A DNA stretch of 64,000 nt, from NCBI GenBank assembly GCA_902794095.1, contig CADBFZ010000003.1:186001-250000 (forward strand). The letters are read 5' to 3'. Of the stretch, positions 9,285 to 17,625 are shown piece by piece. The notes beneath the pieces are model-generated. The model did no database searches. It saw nothing but the letters and a program-made list of their open reading frames with translations, and was not told where the DNA came from. Position 1 is the stretch's first letter, and each line of letters opens with the position of its first letter. This DNA comes from an uncultured Lachnospiraceae bacterium (GTDB taxonomy: Bacteria; Bacillota; Clostridia; Lachnospirales; Lachnospiraceae). The position numbers and the translations under genes are program-made.

Positions 9285-9339
9285 GGCGCAAACGCTGCGC
9301 GTTAGCGCTGAAATACGAAATTCTTTCGTATTTCGGTTG
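9285..9339 (+). repeat. Double-hairpin intercistronic element, copy 1 (livK-livH)
   Basis: Hairpin A: GGCGC-A-AACGC, triloop TGC, GCGTT-A-GCGCT (9285-9309). One base later hairpin B: AAATACGAAA, loop TTC, TTTCGTATTT (9311-9333). Then CGGTTG. The same layout occurs at 12203-12258 with compensating base changes, so the structure rather than the sequence seems to be kept. There is no T-run, so it is not a simple terminator. Confidence 0.75.
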
Positions 9340-9361
9340 TAAGAAATTTAAAGTGTGGCAC

Positions 9362-9383
9362 CGGGCGCCGTCAAAAGCGCCCG
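9362..9383 (+). other. Hairpin before livH
   Basis: CGGGCGC (9362-9368) pairs with GCGCCCG (9377-9383) around an 8-base loop, followed by ATGTATTTTGA. It could be a leaky terminator or an mRNA-stabilising 3' end for the livK message; the short broken T-run makes full termination unlikely. Confidence 0.6.
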
Positions 9384-9407
9384 ATGTATTTTGAGGGAGT
9401 ACGCAAC

Positions 9408-10286
9408 ATGCTTGTACATTTGATTAACGGCATTAGTTTAGGGAGTATATACGCGATAATCGCACTTGGTTACACCATGGTATACGGTATTGCCAAGATG
9501 CTTAACTTCGCACACGGTGATGTCATAATGGTCGGAGGATACGTAGCCTTCTTTGCACTGGCATCCGATAAGTTTAATCTTCCGGCACCTGTTGCGGTTC
9601 TCCTTGCAATAATCGTATGTACCGTACTCGGTATCACAATAGAGCGCCTGGCTTATAAGCCCTTGCGCGCTGCTACTTCTCTTGCGGTTCTCATAACCGC
9701 TATCGGAATGTCTTATTTTCTTCAGAATTCCGCTCTGCTTCTTTGGGGCGCTAATCCCAAAGCTTTCCCTGACATGTTCAAAAATGCTGAGGCTATCGAT
9801 TTCCTCGGAGCAAAGATTTCACCCGTTGCACTTGTTGCAATCGTCGCAAACATCATCATCATGATATTCCTTACTCTTTTTACCACACGTACCAAGGTAG
9901 GTAAGGCGATGAGAGCCGTTTCCGAAGATAAGGGTGCCGCTACACTGATGGGAATCAATGTTAACTTCACCATTTCACTTACATTTGCAATCGGTTCCGG
10001 ACTTGCAGCCATAGCCGGAGTGCTTCTTTGCTCTGCATATCCTACCCTGATGCCTACAACCGGATCACTTCCCGGAATCAAAGCATTTACCGCAGCGGTA
10101 TTCGGAGGTATCGGATCCATTCCCGGTGCAATGATCGGAGGAATTCTTCTCGGAGTTATTGAGATTCTTGCGAGAGCGTATATTTCATCGGAACTTGCGG
10201 ATGCGATCGTATTCGGAGTTTTGATCGTAGTACTGATATTCAGACCCACCGGACTTTTAGGCAAGCAGATTCACGAGAAAGTATAA
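9408..10286 (+). CDS. livH: Branched-chain amino acid ABC transporter permease LivH
   Basis: A 292-residue inner permease with about eight helices. MLVHLINGISLGSIYAIIALGY is the usual LivH N-terminus (written here only as landmarks MLVHLINGIS and LGSIYAI), followed by MVYGIAKMLNFAHGD and, near the C-terminus, the EAA-like loop around GIKAFTAAVFGGIGSIPGAM. I place the start at ATG 9408, which has GAGGGAG 8 bases upstream; an in-frame ATG at 9384 sits in the preceding hairpin. It pairs with LivM and is 13 bases before it. Confidence 0.92.
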   Translation: MLVHLINGISLGSIYAIIALGYTMVYGIAKMLNFAHGDVIMVGGYVAFFALASDKFNLPAPVAVLLAIIVCTVLGITIERLAYKPLRAATSLAVLITAIGMSYFLQNSALLLWGANPKAFPDMFKNAEAIDFLGAKISPVALVAIVANIIIMIFLTLFTTRTKVGKAMRAVSEDKGAATLMGINVNFTISLTFAIGSGLAAIAGVLLCSAYPTLMPTTGSLPGIKAFTAAVFGGIGSIPGAMIGGILLGVIEILARAYISSELADAIVFGVLIVVLIFRPTGLLGKQIHEKV

Positions 10287-10299
10287 GGAGGCAAAGCAG

Positions 10300-11361
10300 A
10301 TGAAGATATTCGAAAAAGCCTCCACGGCTTCAAAAAAAGCATTTCTCAATTACGGAATAGTTATTTTATTCTTCGTAATTTTCCAGACCCTGGTATCTAC
10401 CGGTAATATCTCCAGTGCACTTAAGGGACAGCTTATTCCCATAGCCTGCTACATGATCATGGCTATATCCCTTAACCTGGTAGTAGGTATCTCCGGCGAG
10501 CTTTCACTGGGACATGCGGGATTCATGTCTGTAGGAGCATTTACCGCAGTTATCGTAAGCAGCTCAATGACAAATTCTTCGGATGTTTCAAGCCTTATCG
10601 TAAGCATCATCGTAGCAGCTGTCATCGCAGCAGTAGCCGGTTTCCTGATCGGTATCCCCGTTCTCAGACTTAACGGTGACTACCTTGCTATCGTTACTCT
10701 TGCATTCGGTGAGATCATTAAGAACATTCTCAACTGTCTCTATGTGGGAATTGATGAAAAAGGCGTGCACTTTGCATTCAACAATCCCGCAGCTCTTGCA
10801 ATGAGCGCTACCGGCAAGGTTATCATCAACGGACCCATGGGCGCCGTAGGAATCAGAAAGATCTCCACATTTATTGCAGCGACAATTCTTCTCCTTATCA
10901 TCCTTATCGTGATCCAGAACCTGGTCAACTCAAGAACCGGACGTGCGATAATGGCAATCAGAGATAACAGGATCGCAGCCGAGAGCATGGGACTTTCTCC
11001 CATGAAGTATAAGATGCTTGCATTCACCGTATCTGCGGCAATGGCAGGTGCAGCAGGCGCCGTATATGCCCTTAACTACTCAACTCTTGTTCCCAAGAAG
11101 TTTGACTTCAATACCTCAATTCTCGTTCTGGTATTCGTAGTTCTCGGCGGTATCGGCAACATGACAGGATCCATCATAGCTGCAGGCGTGCTTGTAGTAC
11201 TTCCCGAACTTCTCAGAAAGTTCAGCGATTACCGTATGCTTGTATATGCGATCGTCCTCATTCTGGTTATGCTGGTAACCAATAACGAGAAGCTTAAAGG
11301 AAAGATCGATACGTTCTTCAAAAAACTCAGAATGAAACTTTCGAAAGGAGGCAGAAAATAA
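10300..11361 (+). CDS. livM: Branched-chain amino acid ABC transporter permease LivM
   Basis: The 353-residue second permease has nine or ten helices, with ISLNLVVGISGELSLGHAGF near residue 50 and VFVVLGGIGNMTGS near 285, both hallmarks of LivM. AAGGAGG precedes the ATG. Its stop shares one base with the livG start (TAATG), indicating coupled translation. Together with LivH it forms the membrane channel energised by LivG and LivF. Confidence 0.93.
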   Translation: MKIFEKASTASKKAFLNYGIVILFFVIFQTLVSTGNISSALKGQLIPIACYMIMAISLNLVVGISGELSLGHAGFMSVGAFTAVIVSSSMTNSSDVSSLIVSIIVAAVIAAVAGFLIGIPVLRLNGDYLAIVTLAFGEIIKNILNCLYVGIDEKGVHFAFNNPAALAMSATGKVIINGPMGAVGIRKISTFIAATILLLIILIVIQNLVNSRTGRAIMAIRDNRIAAESMGLSPMKYKMLAFTVSAAMAGAAGAVYALNYSTLVPKKFDFNTSILVLVFVVLGGIGNMTGSIIAAGVLVVLPELLRKFSDYRMLVYAIVLILVMLVTNNEKLKGKIDTFFKKLRMKLSKGGRK

Positions 11362-12203
11362 TGAGTAAGTCTCCCGAAGTAAAACTTGTTAATGTGCCCA
11401 GTCCCAATTTCGTTCCTGAAAAAGACCTCGGAAAGCCCCTTGTACTTGAGGCAGCTCACCTTGGCATCGATTTCGGAGGTCTCGTAGCGGTTGATGAATT
11501 CAACATCGGAATAGGTGCTACGGAAATCTGCGGACTCATAGGCCCCAACGGTGCAGGTAAGACCACCATATTCAACCTTCTTACCAAGGTGTACGAGCCC
11601 ACCAGAGGAACCATTATGCTGGGCGGTAAAGATACTCACAACATGACTCCTTCACAGGTAAATCAGATGGGTATTGCAAGAACTTTCCAGAACATAAGAC
11701 TGTTCGACAAACTCACTGTTGAAGAGAATGTTAAGATCGGTCTTCACAACCATATCGGATATCACACTCTGGCCGGAGTTTTCAGACTTCCCAATTACTG
11801 GAAGGAAGAAAAGAAAGCCCACGAAAAGGCTCTTGAGCTTCTCGATATCTTCGGAATGGCCGATCTTGCAAATGTTACAGCGGATTCACTTCCTTACGGT
11901 GCGCAGCGCAGACTTGAGATAGTAAGAGCGCTTGCAACAGGCCCCAAGCTCCTTCTTCTGGATGAGCCTGCAGCAGGAATGAACCCCTCCGAGACCGAAG
12001 AACTTATGAACAATATCCGTAAGATCAGGGACGAGTTCCAGATTGCGGTTCTTCTCATAGAGCATGATATGAACCTTGTCATGGGAATATGCGAAAGTAT
12101 TGTCGTTCTGAACTTCGGAAGGATAATCGCAAAGGGAACTCCTTCACAGATTCAGGGAAATCCTCAGGTTATTGAAGCGTATCTCGGAACACACAGAGGT
12201 TAG
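11361..12203 (+). CDS. livG: Branched-chain amino acid ABC transporter ATPase LivG
   Basis: A 280-residue ATPase with Walker A GPNGAGKTT (61-69), the LivG-specific QMGIARTFQNIRLF, an altered signature LPYGAQRRLEI, Walker B LLLLDEPAAGMNP and H-loop EHDMNLV. About 25 extra residues (MSKSPEVKL... to the first beta strand) precede the usual LivG start; the GAAAGGAGG just upstream supports this long form. The final G of its TAG stop is the first base of intercistronic element copy 2. Confidence 0.94.
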   Translation: MSKSPEVKLVNVPSPNFVPEKDLGKPLVLEAAHLGIDFGGLVAVDEFNIGIGATEICGLIGPNGAGKTTIFNLLTKVYEPTRGTIMLGGKDTHNMTPSQVNQMGIARTFQNIRLFDKLTVEENVKIGLHNHIGYHTLAGVFRLPNYWKEEKKAHEKALELLDIFGMADLANVTADSLPYGAQRRLEIVRALATGPKLLLLDEPAAGMNPSETEELMNNIRKIRDEFQIAVLLIEHDMNLVMGICESIVVLNFGRIIAKGTPSQIQGNPQVIEAYLGTHRG

Positions 12204-12258
12204 GCGTAAACGCTACGCGTTAACGCCGGATTAAATGCCTTCGGCCTTTAATCGGTTG
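12203..12258 (+). repeat. Double-hairpin intercistronic element, copy 2 (livG-livF)
   Basis: Hairpin A: GGCGT-A-AACGC, triloop TAC, GCGTT-A-ACGCC (12203-12227). Hairpin B: GATTAAA-T-GCC, loop TTC, GGC-C-TTTAATC (12229-12253). Then GGTTG. Compared with copy 1, the fifth pair changes from C-G to T-A and the outer pair from G-T to G-C, keeping the A-A internal mismatch; hairpin B has an entirely different sequence but the same size and TTC loop. Confidence 0.75.
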
Positions 12259-12269
12259 GGAGAATTAGT

Positions 12270-12980
12270 ATGAGTACAGTACTGAAAGTTGAAAACCTGC
12301 ACGTATATTACGGCAGCATACATGCAATAAAGGGAGTATCCTTTGAAGTCGGTGAGGGTGAGATCGTTACTCTTATCGGTGCAAACGGTGCCGGTAAGTC
12401 CACCACTCTTAATACTGTCGGCGGACTCTTAAAGCCCAGAGACGGAATCGTTGAATTCGAAGGAAAAAGCATTCTCGGCGTTGCACCTCACAAGGTTGTA
12501 AGCGAAGGAATGGCTCTTTGCCCCGAAGGAAGAAGAGTATTCGCACAGCTTTCCGTAAAAGAAAACCTTGAGATGGGTGCTTACACAAGACCTGCTTCCG
12601 AGATTCCCGAAACTCTTGAGATGGTTTATGAGCATTTCCCCAGACTTAAAGAGCGTCAGGGTCAGATGGCCGGAACTCTTTCGGGTGGTGAGCAGCAGAT
12701 GCTTGCAATGGGCAGAGCCCTTATGAGTAAGCCTAAGCTGATGATGCTTGACGAGCCTTCAATGGGACTTGCACCCATTCTCGTAGATCAGATCTTCGAG
12801 ATCATCGAAGCACTTAATAAAGCAGGAACAACAATACTTCTCGTTGAGCAGAATGCTCAGATGGCACTTTCCATCGCAGACAGAGCATATGTCCTTGAGA
12901 CCGGAAGAATCGTCAACACCGGAACAGGTAAGGACCTTCTCAATGACGACTCCGTAAAGAAGGCTTATCTCGGCGGTTGA
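12270..12980 (+). CDS. livF: Branched-chain amino acid ABC transporter ATPase LivF
   Basis: The 236-residue partner ATPase: Walker A GANGAGKST (37-45), LivF-type GMALCPEGRRVF, signature LSGGEQQMLAMGRAL, Walker B LMMLDEPSMGLAP, and VEQNA in the H-loop. GGAG lies 7 bases before the ATG, just beyond the second double-hairpin element. It is the last gene of the liv operon and is followed by a terminator. Confidence 0.95.
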   Translation: MSTVLKVENLHVYYGSIHAIKGVSFEVGEGEIVTLIGANGAGKSTTLNTVGGLLKPRDGIVEFEGKSILGVAPHKVVSEGMALCPEGRRVFAQLSVKENLEMGAYTRPASEIPETLEMVYEHFPRLKERQGQMAGTLSGGEQQMLAMGRALMSKPKLMMLDEPSMGLAPILVDQIFEIIEALNKAGTTILLVEQNAQMALSIADRAYVLETGRIVNTGTGKDLLNDDSVKKAYLGG

Positions 12981-13016
12981 TGACAAGCCAAACGGGGTTA
13001 ATAACCACAATTGACA

Positions 13017-13047
13017 AGAGGGGATGGTTTCCACCATCCTCTTTTTT
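13017..13047 (+). terminator. Rho-independent terminator of liv operon
   Basis: AGAG(GG)GATGGT pairs with ACCATCCTCT around TTCC, with a two-base G bulge, and runs into six T residues. Confidence 0.8.
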
Positions 13048-13050
13048 ATG

Positions 13051-13056
13051 TATAAT
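13051..13056 (+). promoter_or_regulatory. Possible -10 element for lysozyme-cyclase operon
   Basis: A perfect TATAAT just after the liv terminator. The matching -35 (TTTCCA, 13028-13033, inside the terminator) is weak, so only the -10 is convincing. Confidence 0.45.
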
Positions 13057-13115
13057 AAAGTGTAATGCTTTTTGCATTTTTAGTACTAACGTAAACAGAT
13101 TTTTAAGGAGATAAG

Positions 13116-14564
13116 ATGAAGTTAATCAAAACTCTTAAAGTGACAATATGTACTTTCCTGGCGGTAATCCTTGCACTTAACCTTGCAGTGACACCCGGCA
13201 TGGACAAGGTAGAGGCAAAAGGTGCCGAATCTGCCATCGCATGGGGTATCGATGTTTCCGCATGGCAGGGAAATATCGATTGGAATGCGGTTAAGGCAGC
13301 AGGCGTACAGTTTGCATTTATCAAGTGCGGCGGAACCATTTACGGTTACGATGATAAGTTTGCACAGAACATGGCGGGAGCTCAGGCTGCCGGCATCAAG
13401 ACCGGTGTATATATTTATTCGTATGCATCCAGCGTAGCAGACGGAATAATCGAGGCACAGTGGATACTCAATGCCATTGCTCCTTACGTAATCAACATGC
13501 CCGTAGTACTTGATATCGAGAACTACAGACAGAAAGCTCTCGATCCCCTTACCAATGCAATGATCTGTCAGGTATTTTGTCAGACTGTTGAAGCTGCGGG
13601 ATACTACCCCATGGTTTATTCCAACAAGAGCATGCTCACCTCAACCATCGGACCTTTCGGATATGATAAGTGGGTAGCTCAGTGGTACAACACCTGTACT
13701 TACGAAGGCGCTGCATTCTGGCAGGCAACCGACAGCGGAACCATTCCCGGAATCAGAGGCCATGTAGATATCGATTATCAGTTCAAAGATCTTTCACAGT
13801 ATCTTGTTCCCAACGGATTTATAAGCAGGGACGGTTTTACTTATTACTATGTAAATTACCGAAGACAGTCCAACACATTTGCCAATGTTAACGGCGGAAT
13901 CTATTATCTCGATCCATTCGGACACTTGATAGCAGGTGCGTTGTACCCTGTAGGTGATTTCGTTTATTACTTCGATCCCACAGGTCTTATGCAGGTCGGA
14001 TTCGTAGCTCTCGGTGACGGCATGAGATACTTTGATGAAAACGGCCACATGGTTGTTGGTTGGGCAGACGTTCAGGGATTTAAGTATTTCTTTGATGTAA
14101 ACGGACTCATGCAGACCGGATTTATCTCGGACGGAATCAATACCTATTACATGGCTGAGACCGGTGTGATGCAGACAGGAATGTTCAATGTAGGAAATGC
14201 CGTTTATTATGCAGACGCAGCAGGTCATATTCAGACCGGCATGCAGAATGTTAACGGTGCAACTTATTTCTTCGATCCTCTTACCGGAGGTCAGATGAGT
14301 TTCGGATTTGTATTCGACGGAGTAAATACTTACTTCTTCGGACCCGACGGAACTCTTCAGAAGGGATTGTTCTCCGATGGAAAGTCCATCTATTATGCCG
14401 ATGCAAACGGAAGACTTCAGACCGGACTTGTTACCATCAGCGGACTTACCTTCTACTTTGATCCCGTGCAGGGCGGAGCTCTCCTTGTAGGCGGAACCGC
14501 AACCGATGCACTCGGACATGTATATGTAGCAGATCCCACCGGACTTGCAATCATGATTCAGTGA
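13116..14564 (+). CDS. Secreted GH25 lysozyme with C-terminal cell-wall-binding-type repeats
   Basis: The 482-residue protein has a Sec signal peptide (1 to about 35, ending near VEAKG) and a GH25 muramidase domain (about 40-230): GIDVSAWQGNIDW, the acidic pair in VVLDIEN, and DIDYQF at the end of the barrel. Residues about 235-480 are roughly 20-residue aromatic/Gly repeats (YYFDPTGLMQVGF, YYADAAGHIQTGM, and so on) like choline/glucan-binding repeats. It should cleave peptidoglycan N-acetylmuramyl bonds while held at the surface. TAAGGAG lies before the ATG. Its stop overlaps a GTG start of a diguanylate cyclase. Confidence 0.9.
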   Translation: MKLIKTLKVTICTFLAVILALNLAVTPGMDKVEAKGAESAIAWGIDVSAWQGNIDWNAVKAAGVQFAFIKCGGTIYGYDDKFAQNMAGAQAAGIKTGVYIYSYASSVADGIIEAQWILNAIAPYVINMPVVLDIENYRQKALDPLTNAMICQVFCQTVEAAGYYPMVYSNKSMLTSTIGPFGYDKWVAQWYNTCTYEGAAFWQATDSGTIPGIRGHVDIDYQFKDLSQYLVPNGFISRDGFTYYYVNYRRQSNTFANVNGGIYYLDPFGHLIAGALYPVGDFVYYFDPTGLMQVGFVALGDGMRYFDENGHMVVGWADVQGFKYFFDVNGLMQTGFISDGINTYYMAETGVMQTGMFNVGNAVYYADAAGHIQTGMQNVNGATYFFDPLTGGQMSFGFVFDGVNTYFFGPDGTLQKGLFSDGKSIYYADANGRLQTGLVTISGLTFYFDPVQGGALLVGGTATDALGHVYVADPTGLAIMIQ

Positions 14565-16303
14565 AAAAATATAGTTTGAACAATAAAAGAACGAGACTTG
14601 GTATACGGATCACCTTTATGGGGGTGATCTGTTTACTTAGTATTGCTTATGCGATAAAGCTTCTTGCAATATTGGATAAGGGAAAGCATGATCCCGTCCT
14701 TCTTAACTATGGCTGGGATCTTACTTTTAATTCAGAGTCATATTCCGGCGTTGATCTCAGATCGTTCTATTTTCCCGATGTAAAAAGAGGGGATGTTGTG
14801 GAACTGACATGTACCATCCCCGATAAGATACCTTCGAAATCAAAACTTGTAGTACCTATTCATTATTATGATGTTCAGGTATTTATAGATGATGAGTATA
14901 TTTTCGAAGCAGACCGCAGAAGAAATGACATGGAACTGGGACTGGGATCCGGATTTTATGCAGTTGATCTGGGAAGCGGCGTTTCGGGAAAAACTCTCAG
15001 ACTTGTATTTCGAGTAGGTGAAGATAATGCGTTTTCTTCCCTCGGAAGCCCGGGAATCTGGGATTCAAATACTTTCTATCAGGATTATGCTGCCGGTAAA
15101 GTCTGGTACCTGGCTCTTTCTTTCTTTTTCATAGTAATCGGCATTGCAATGATCATCATGGCTTTAGCCCAGGAGGTCAGGGGAACATTTGCGTTTGCGG
15201 ACTCAGTAAGATTTTCTTCTCTTTCTCTTCTTGCAATGGCGTTCGGAATATGGATATTTACCGGAATGAATCTTACGGAGATCTTTTCTCCGGATATCAT
15301 TACCAAAGTGGATATCAATTATACATCGTTCTTTTTTATCCCGATTTTCTTCATAGGATTTCATTTTGAAAGCGGAAGATTTAAGGATGAAAAAGGTATT
15401 AAGCAGGCGCGAAGAAGAAATATTCTCTTCGGAACCGTGTGGCTTCTTGGACTGGGATTTATAGCTTACGCCCTATATATGCATTACGTACACGGAGAAA
15501 GTCTCAGATCCCATCTGATCGTTATGCATATATATGATGTATTTGTTATATGCATGCTTGTATTTATCAGACTTTACGATCTGTTTAAGGGAGTCAATAC
15601 TCATCAGATTTCTTCATATGCAACTATCATTACCGGCGTTGCTGCCTTTACGGATCTGGTCAGGTATAACTATTACCTAAGAATGTCTCCGAAAGGAGGT
15701 GCCGGATTTAGCGTAAGTATTACCTGCATTGTTATGATATTCTTCGTGCTTTCACTATTTTTTGATTACATGAGTACGACTATCATGGATGCAAGGGAGG
15801 AAGAGAGGATAGGTCTGATATCGAAGCTTGCATATACCGATCCTCTTACGGGACTTAATAACAGGCAGGCTACCGAGAGATTTTTCGACAGCATAGATTC
15901 TTCCGGAGAAGAATACATTGCCGTTCAATTTGACTTAAACAACCTGAAGGTTGCAAATGATACATACGGCCATGAAGAAGGCGATAAATATATAGCACTT
16001 TTTGCGGACACTCTGAAGCATGTGTTTGAAGGAAAAGGATATATCGCCAGAACCGGCGGAGATGAATTTGTATATGTAATGACTCCCAAACTTGAGGGAG
16101 AAAGAAGCTGGCTTGAAGGCAGATTAAAAGATCTGAATGCGATTTTATCCAACAAAGATACCGGTCATTCGGGGCTTAAAATGAGTACTGCATTCGGTTC
16201 CTATGATTCCATTGACGGTGATGCGAAAACTATCCGAGACGGTCTCAGAATTGCGGATGCAAGGATGTATGAAATGAAGAAAAAAATGAAGGCAGGGCGC
16301 TGA
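14561..16303 (+). CDS. Membrane diguanylate cyclase (7TM sensor-GGDEF)
   Basis: The 580 residues begin with a membrane helix (15-38), an outer domain (about 45-175), then seven helices (about 180-410) as in 7TMR-DISM sensors, and a GGDEF domain (about 425-575). The active site is intact (RTGGDEFVYVM, near 499-503; DLNNLKVANDTYGH upstream), so it should make c-di-GMP. No RxxD inhibitory site is seen before GGDEF. The GTG start overlaps the lysozyme stop (GTGA) and lacks a Shine-Dalgarno sequence, so it probably depends on translation of the lysozyme gene. Confidence 0.88.
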   Translation: MKKYSLNNKRTRLGIRITFMGVICLLSIAYAIKLLAILDKGKHDPVLLNYGWDLTFNSESYSGVDLRSFYFPDVKRGDVVELTCTIPDKIPSKSKLVVPIHYYDVQVFIDDEYIFEADRRRNDMELGLGSGFYAVDLGSGVSGKTLRLVFRVGEDNAFSSLGSPGIWDSNTFYQDYAAGKVWYLALSFFFIVIGIAMIIMALAQEVRGTFAFADSVRFSSLSLLAMAFGIWIFTGMNLTEIFSPDIITKVDINYTSFFFIPIFFIGFHFESGRFKDEKGIKQARRRNILFGTVWLLGLGFIAYALYMHYVHGESLRSHLIVMHIYDVFVICMLVFIRLYDLFKGVNTHQISSYATIITGVAAFTDLVRYNYYLRMSPKGGAGFSVSITCIVMIFFVLSLFFDYMSTTIMDAREEERIGLISKLAYTDPLTGLNNRQATERFFDSIDSSGEEYIAVQFDLNNLKVANDTYGHEEGDKYIALFADTLKHVFEGKGYIARTGGDEFVYVMTPKLEGERSWLEGRLKDLNAILSNKDTGHSGLKMSTAFGSYDSIDGDAKTIRDGLRIADARMYEMKKKMKAGR

Positions 16304-16320
16304 TATAAGCCCTGCCTTTT
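16290..16320. terminator. Bidirectional terminator between convergent genes
   Basis: A 9-bp stem AGGCAGGGC (16290-16298) with GCCCTGCCT (16309-16317), T-run on the + side and an A-run upstream that serves the - strand. It overlaps the last codons of the cyclase gene and lies just past the stop of the acyltransferase gene. Confidence 0.8.
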
Positions 16321-16322
16321 AC

Positions 16323-17606
16323 TTATTTATTCTTTTTGATCTTGTAGAGCTCTTCCGCTGCAAGTCTTGTCTTAGCTACGACATCCGTTCCTTCGGGAGG
16401 GAAGCAGTAGAAGAGTCCGTTCTTATCACCTATGGAGATCATGTCTCCGATCTCATAGTAGAAGTAATCGGAATTTACACTGTATGATGCGAGGGGCTTT
16501 TGAGTAAAATCAAGTTTTCCGTTGCATCCCGTAAGGTGGAATCCATCTTCACTGTGAGTAAGTCTTCCGTCGCCTACTTCATAGAAAGCTTTGTTATCTA
16601 CGATCATGTAGATGTGAACGGGAACATCCAGGGAATATCTTCCTTCTTCAAGCTCTGCTTTGACGCATTCTCTTTCCCACTTAAACCAATCGGGTATGTG
16701 ATTGAAAAGTTTCGGTGCAGTAATCTTAACGGGAGCATCACCTATAAATTCCATCTTTCCGAGCTGAGTCAGTTCCCAGGTGCTTTCGCATTCTTCACAC
16801 TTGATGCCGGTTCCTGCTGCATTCATCCTGCCTTCCTTGCCGCAGACGGGACATTTGTATAAAACTCTTGAAAGTCCTTCTGCTCTGAAGTCTTCGGTGA
16901 TGCGAACTCCGTTTTCGTACTGCTCTTGAAGATTGTCGAATGAAAAGGCTTCGCGGATCTTTTCATTGATCTCATCTACGGAGAGAGCTTTGATTTCCTC
17001 GGGAGAAAACAAAGTGTATTTGTCTGCACTTATCTTACAATTTCTGAGTCTTAATCCGTTGTAGAGAGGATCATGTATAAATGCACCGTGGGAGAGGATC
17101 ATTACAACGGGATAGTTGAACATCTTGATCATCTTACCCAGTGATTCGGGAAGAGTTGTTGTGGTTCCGTCAAATGTATAACCCGCTTCGGGATACATGA
17201 GGACGGAAGTCTTAAGCTTGGTCAGTGAATAGGAAATGTCTTTGATGAGTTTGATGTCGGGCTGAAATTTCTGAGTAGGGATACAACCGATTGCTCTCAT
17301 CAGGAATTCTTTTCCCACAAATGCATCCGTTGTTGCGACAATGTTATAAGGTCCCTTTATGACATGGGATGCGATCATCAGATCGGTAAAGCAGGAATGG
17401 TTCATGAGATAGAGTGCGGGCTGCTTTTCTCCGACACCTTTCATGTCACCGACGTTAACGGTAAATTCCGCTTTCTTTAGTTCCGATGAAGCAAGTGTCT
17501 TAATAAGCGCACGCAGGATGGGACAGGGCTTTCCGGGGTTTTTAACCTCTGCGTGAGGAAGTGCTCTTACTTTCTCATATGATAAAGCCTTTGTTTTGAT
17601 CTTCAT
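16323..17606 (-). CDS. PlsC-like acyltransferase with embedded zinc ribbon
   Basis: The 427-residue protein has the acyltransferase motif HSCFTD (HX4D, about residues 69-74) and a later MYPEAGYTFDG that matches the Glu-containing second block, so it should acylate a glycerophosphate-type lipid at the membrane. After about residue 245 comes a zinc ribbon, CPVCG ... CEEC (about 250-272), then a C-terminal beta-rich region of 150 residues with no family I recognise. Plain PlsC enzymes are about 240 residues long, so the second half is an addition. It is the downstream gene of a two-gene - strand unit. Confidence 0.78.
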   Translation of the reverse strand: MKIKTKALSYEKVRALPHAEVKNPGKPCPILRALIKTLASSELKKAEFTVNVGDMKGVGEKQPALYLMNHSCFTDLMIASHVIKGPYNIVATTDAFVGKEFLMRAIGCIPTQKFQPDIKLIKDISYSLTKLKTSVLMYPEAGYTFDGTTTTLPESLGKMIKMFNYPVVMILSHGAFIHDPLYNGLRLRNCKISADKYTLFSPEEIKALSVDEINEKIREAFSFDNLQEQYENGVRITEDFRAEGLSRVLYKCPVCGKEGRMNAAGTGIKCEECESTWELTQLGKMEFIGDAPVKITAPKLFNHIPDWFKWERECVKAELEEGRYSLDVPVHIYMIVDNKAFYEVGDGRLTHSEDGFHLTGCNGKLDFTQKPLASYSVNSDYFYYEIGDMISIGDKNGLFYCFPPEGTDVVAKTRLAAEELYKIKKNK

Positions 17607-17625
17607 GATTATTCTCCGTTTGTAA

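Noticed and set aside
9722..10264. Open frame of 180 codons on the - strand within livH
   Set aside because: Antisense of livH; hydrophobic-codon composition produces long stop-free frames.
13794..14519. Open frame of 241 codons on the - strand within the lysozyme repeat region
   Set aside because: It is the antisense of a repeat-rich coding stretch, with no start signal or recognisable domain.
13880..14540. Tandem repeats considered as a CRISPR array or mobile repeat
   Set aside because: They are coding repeats of about 60-130 bases with in-frame aromatic/Gly periodicity, without constant repeats or spacers.
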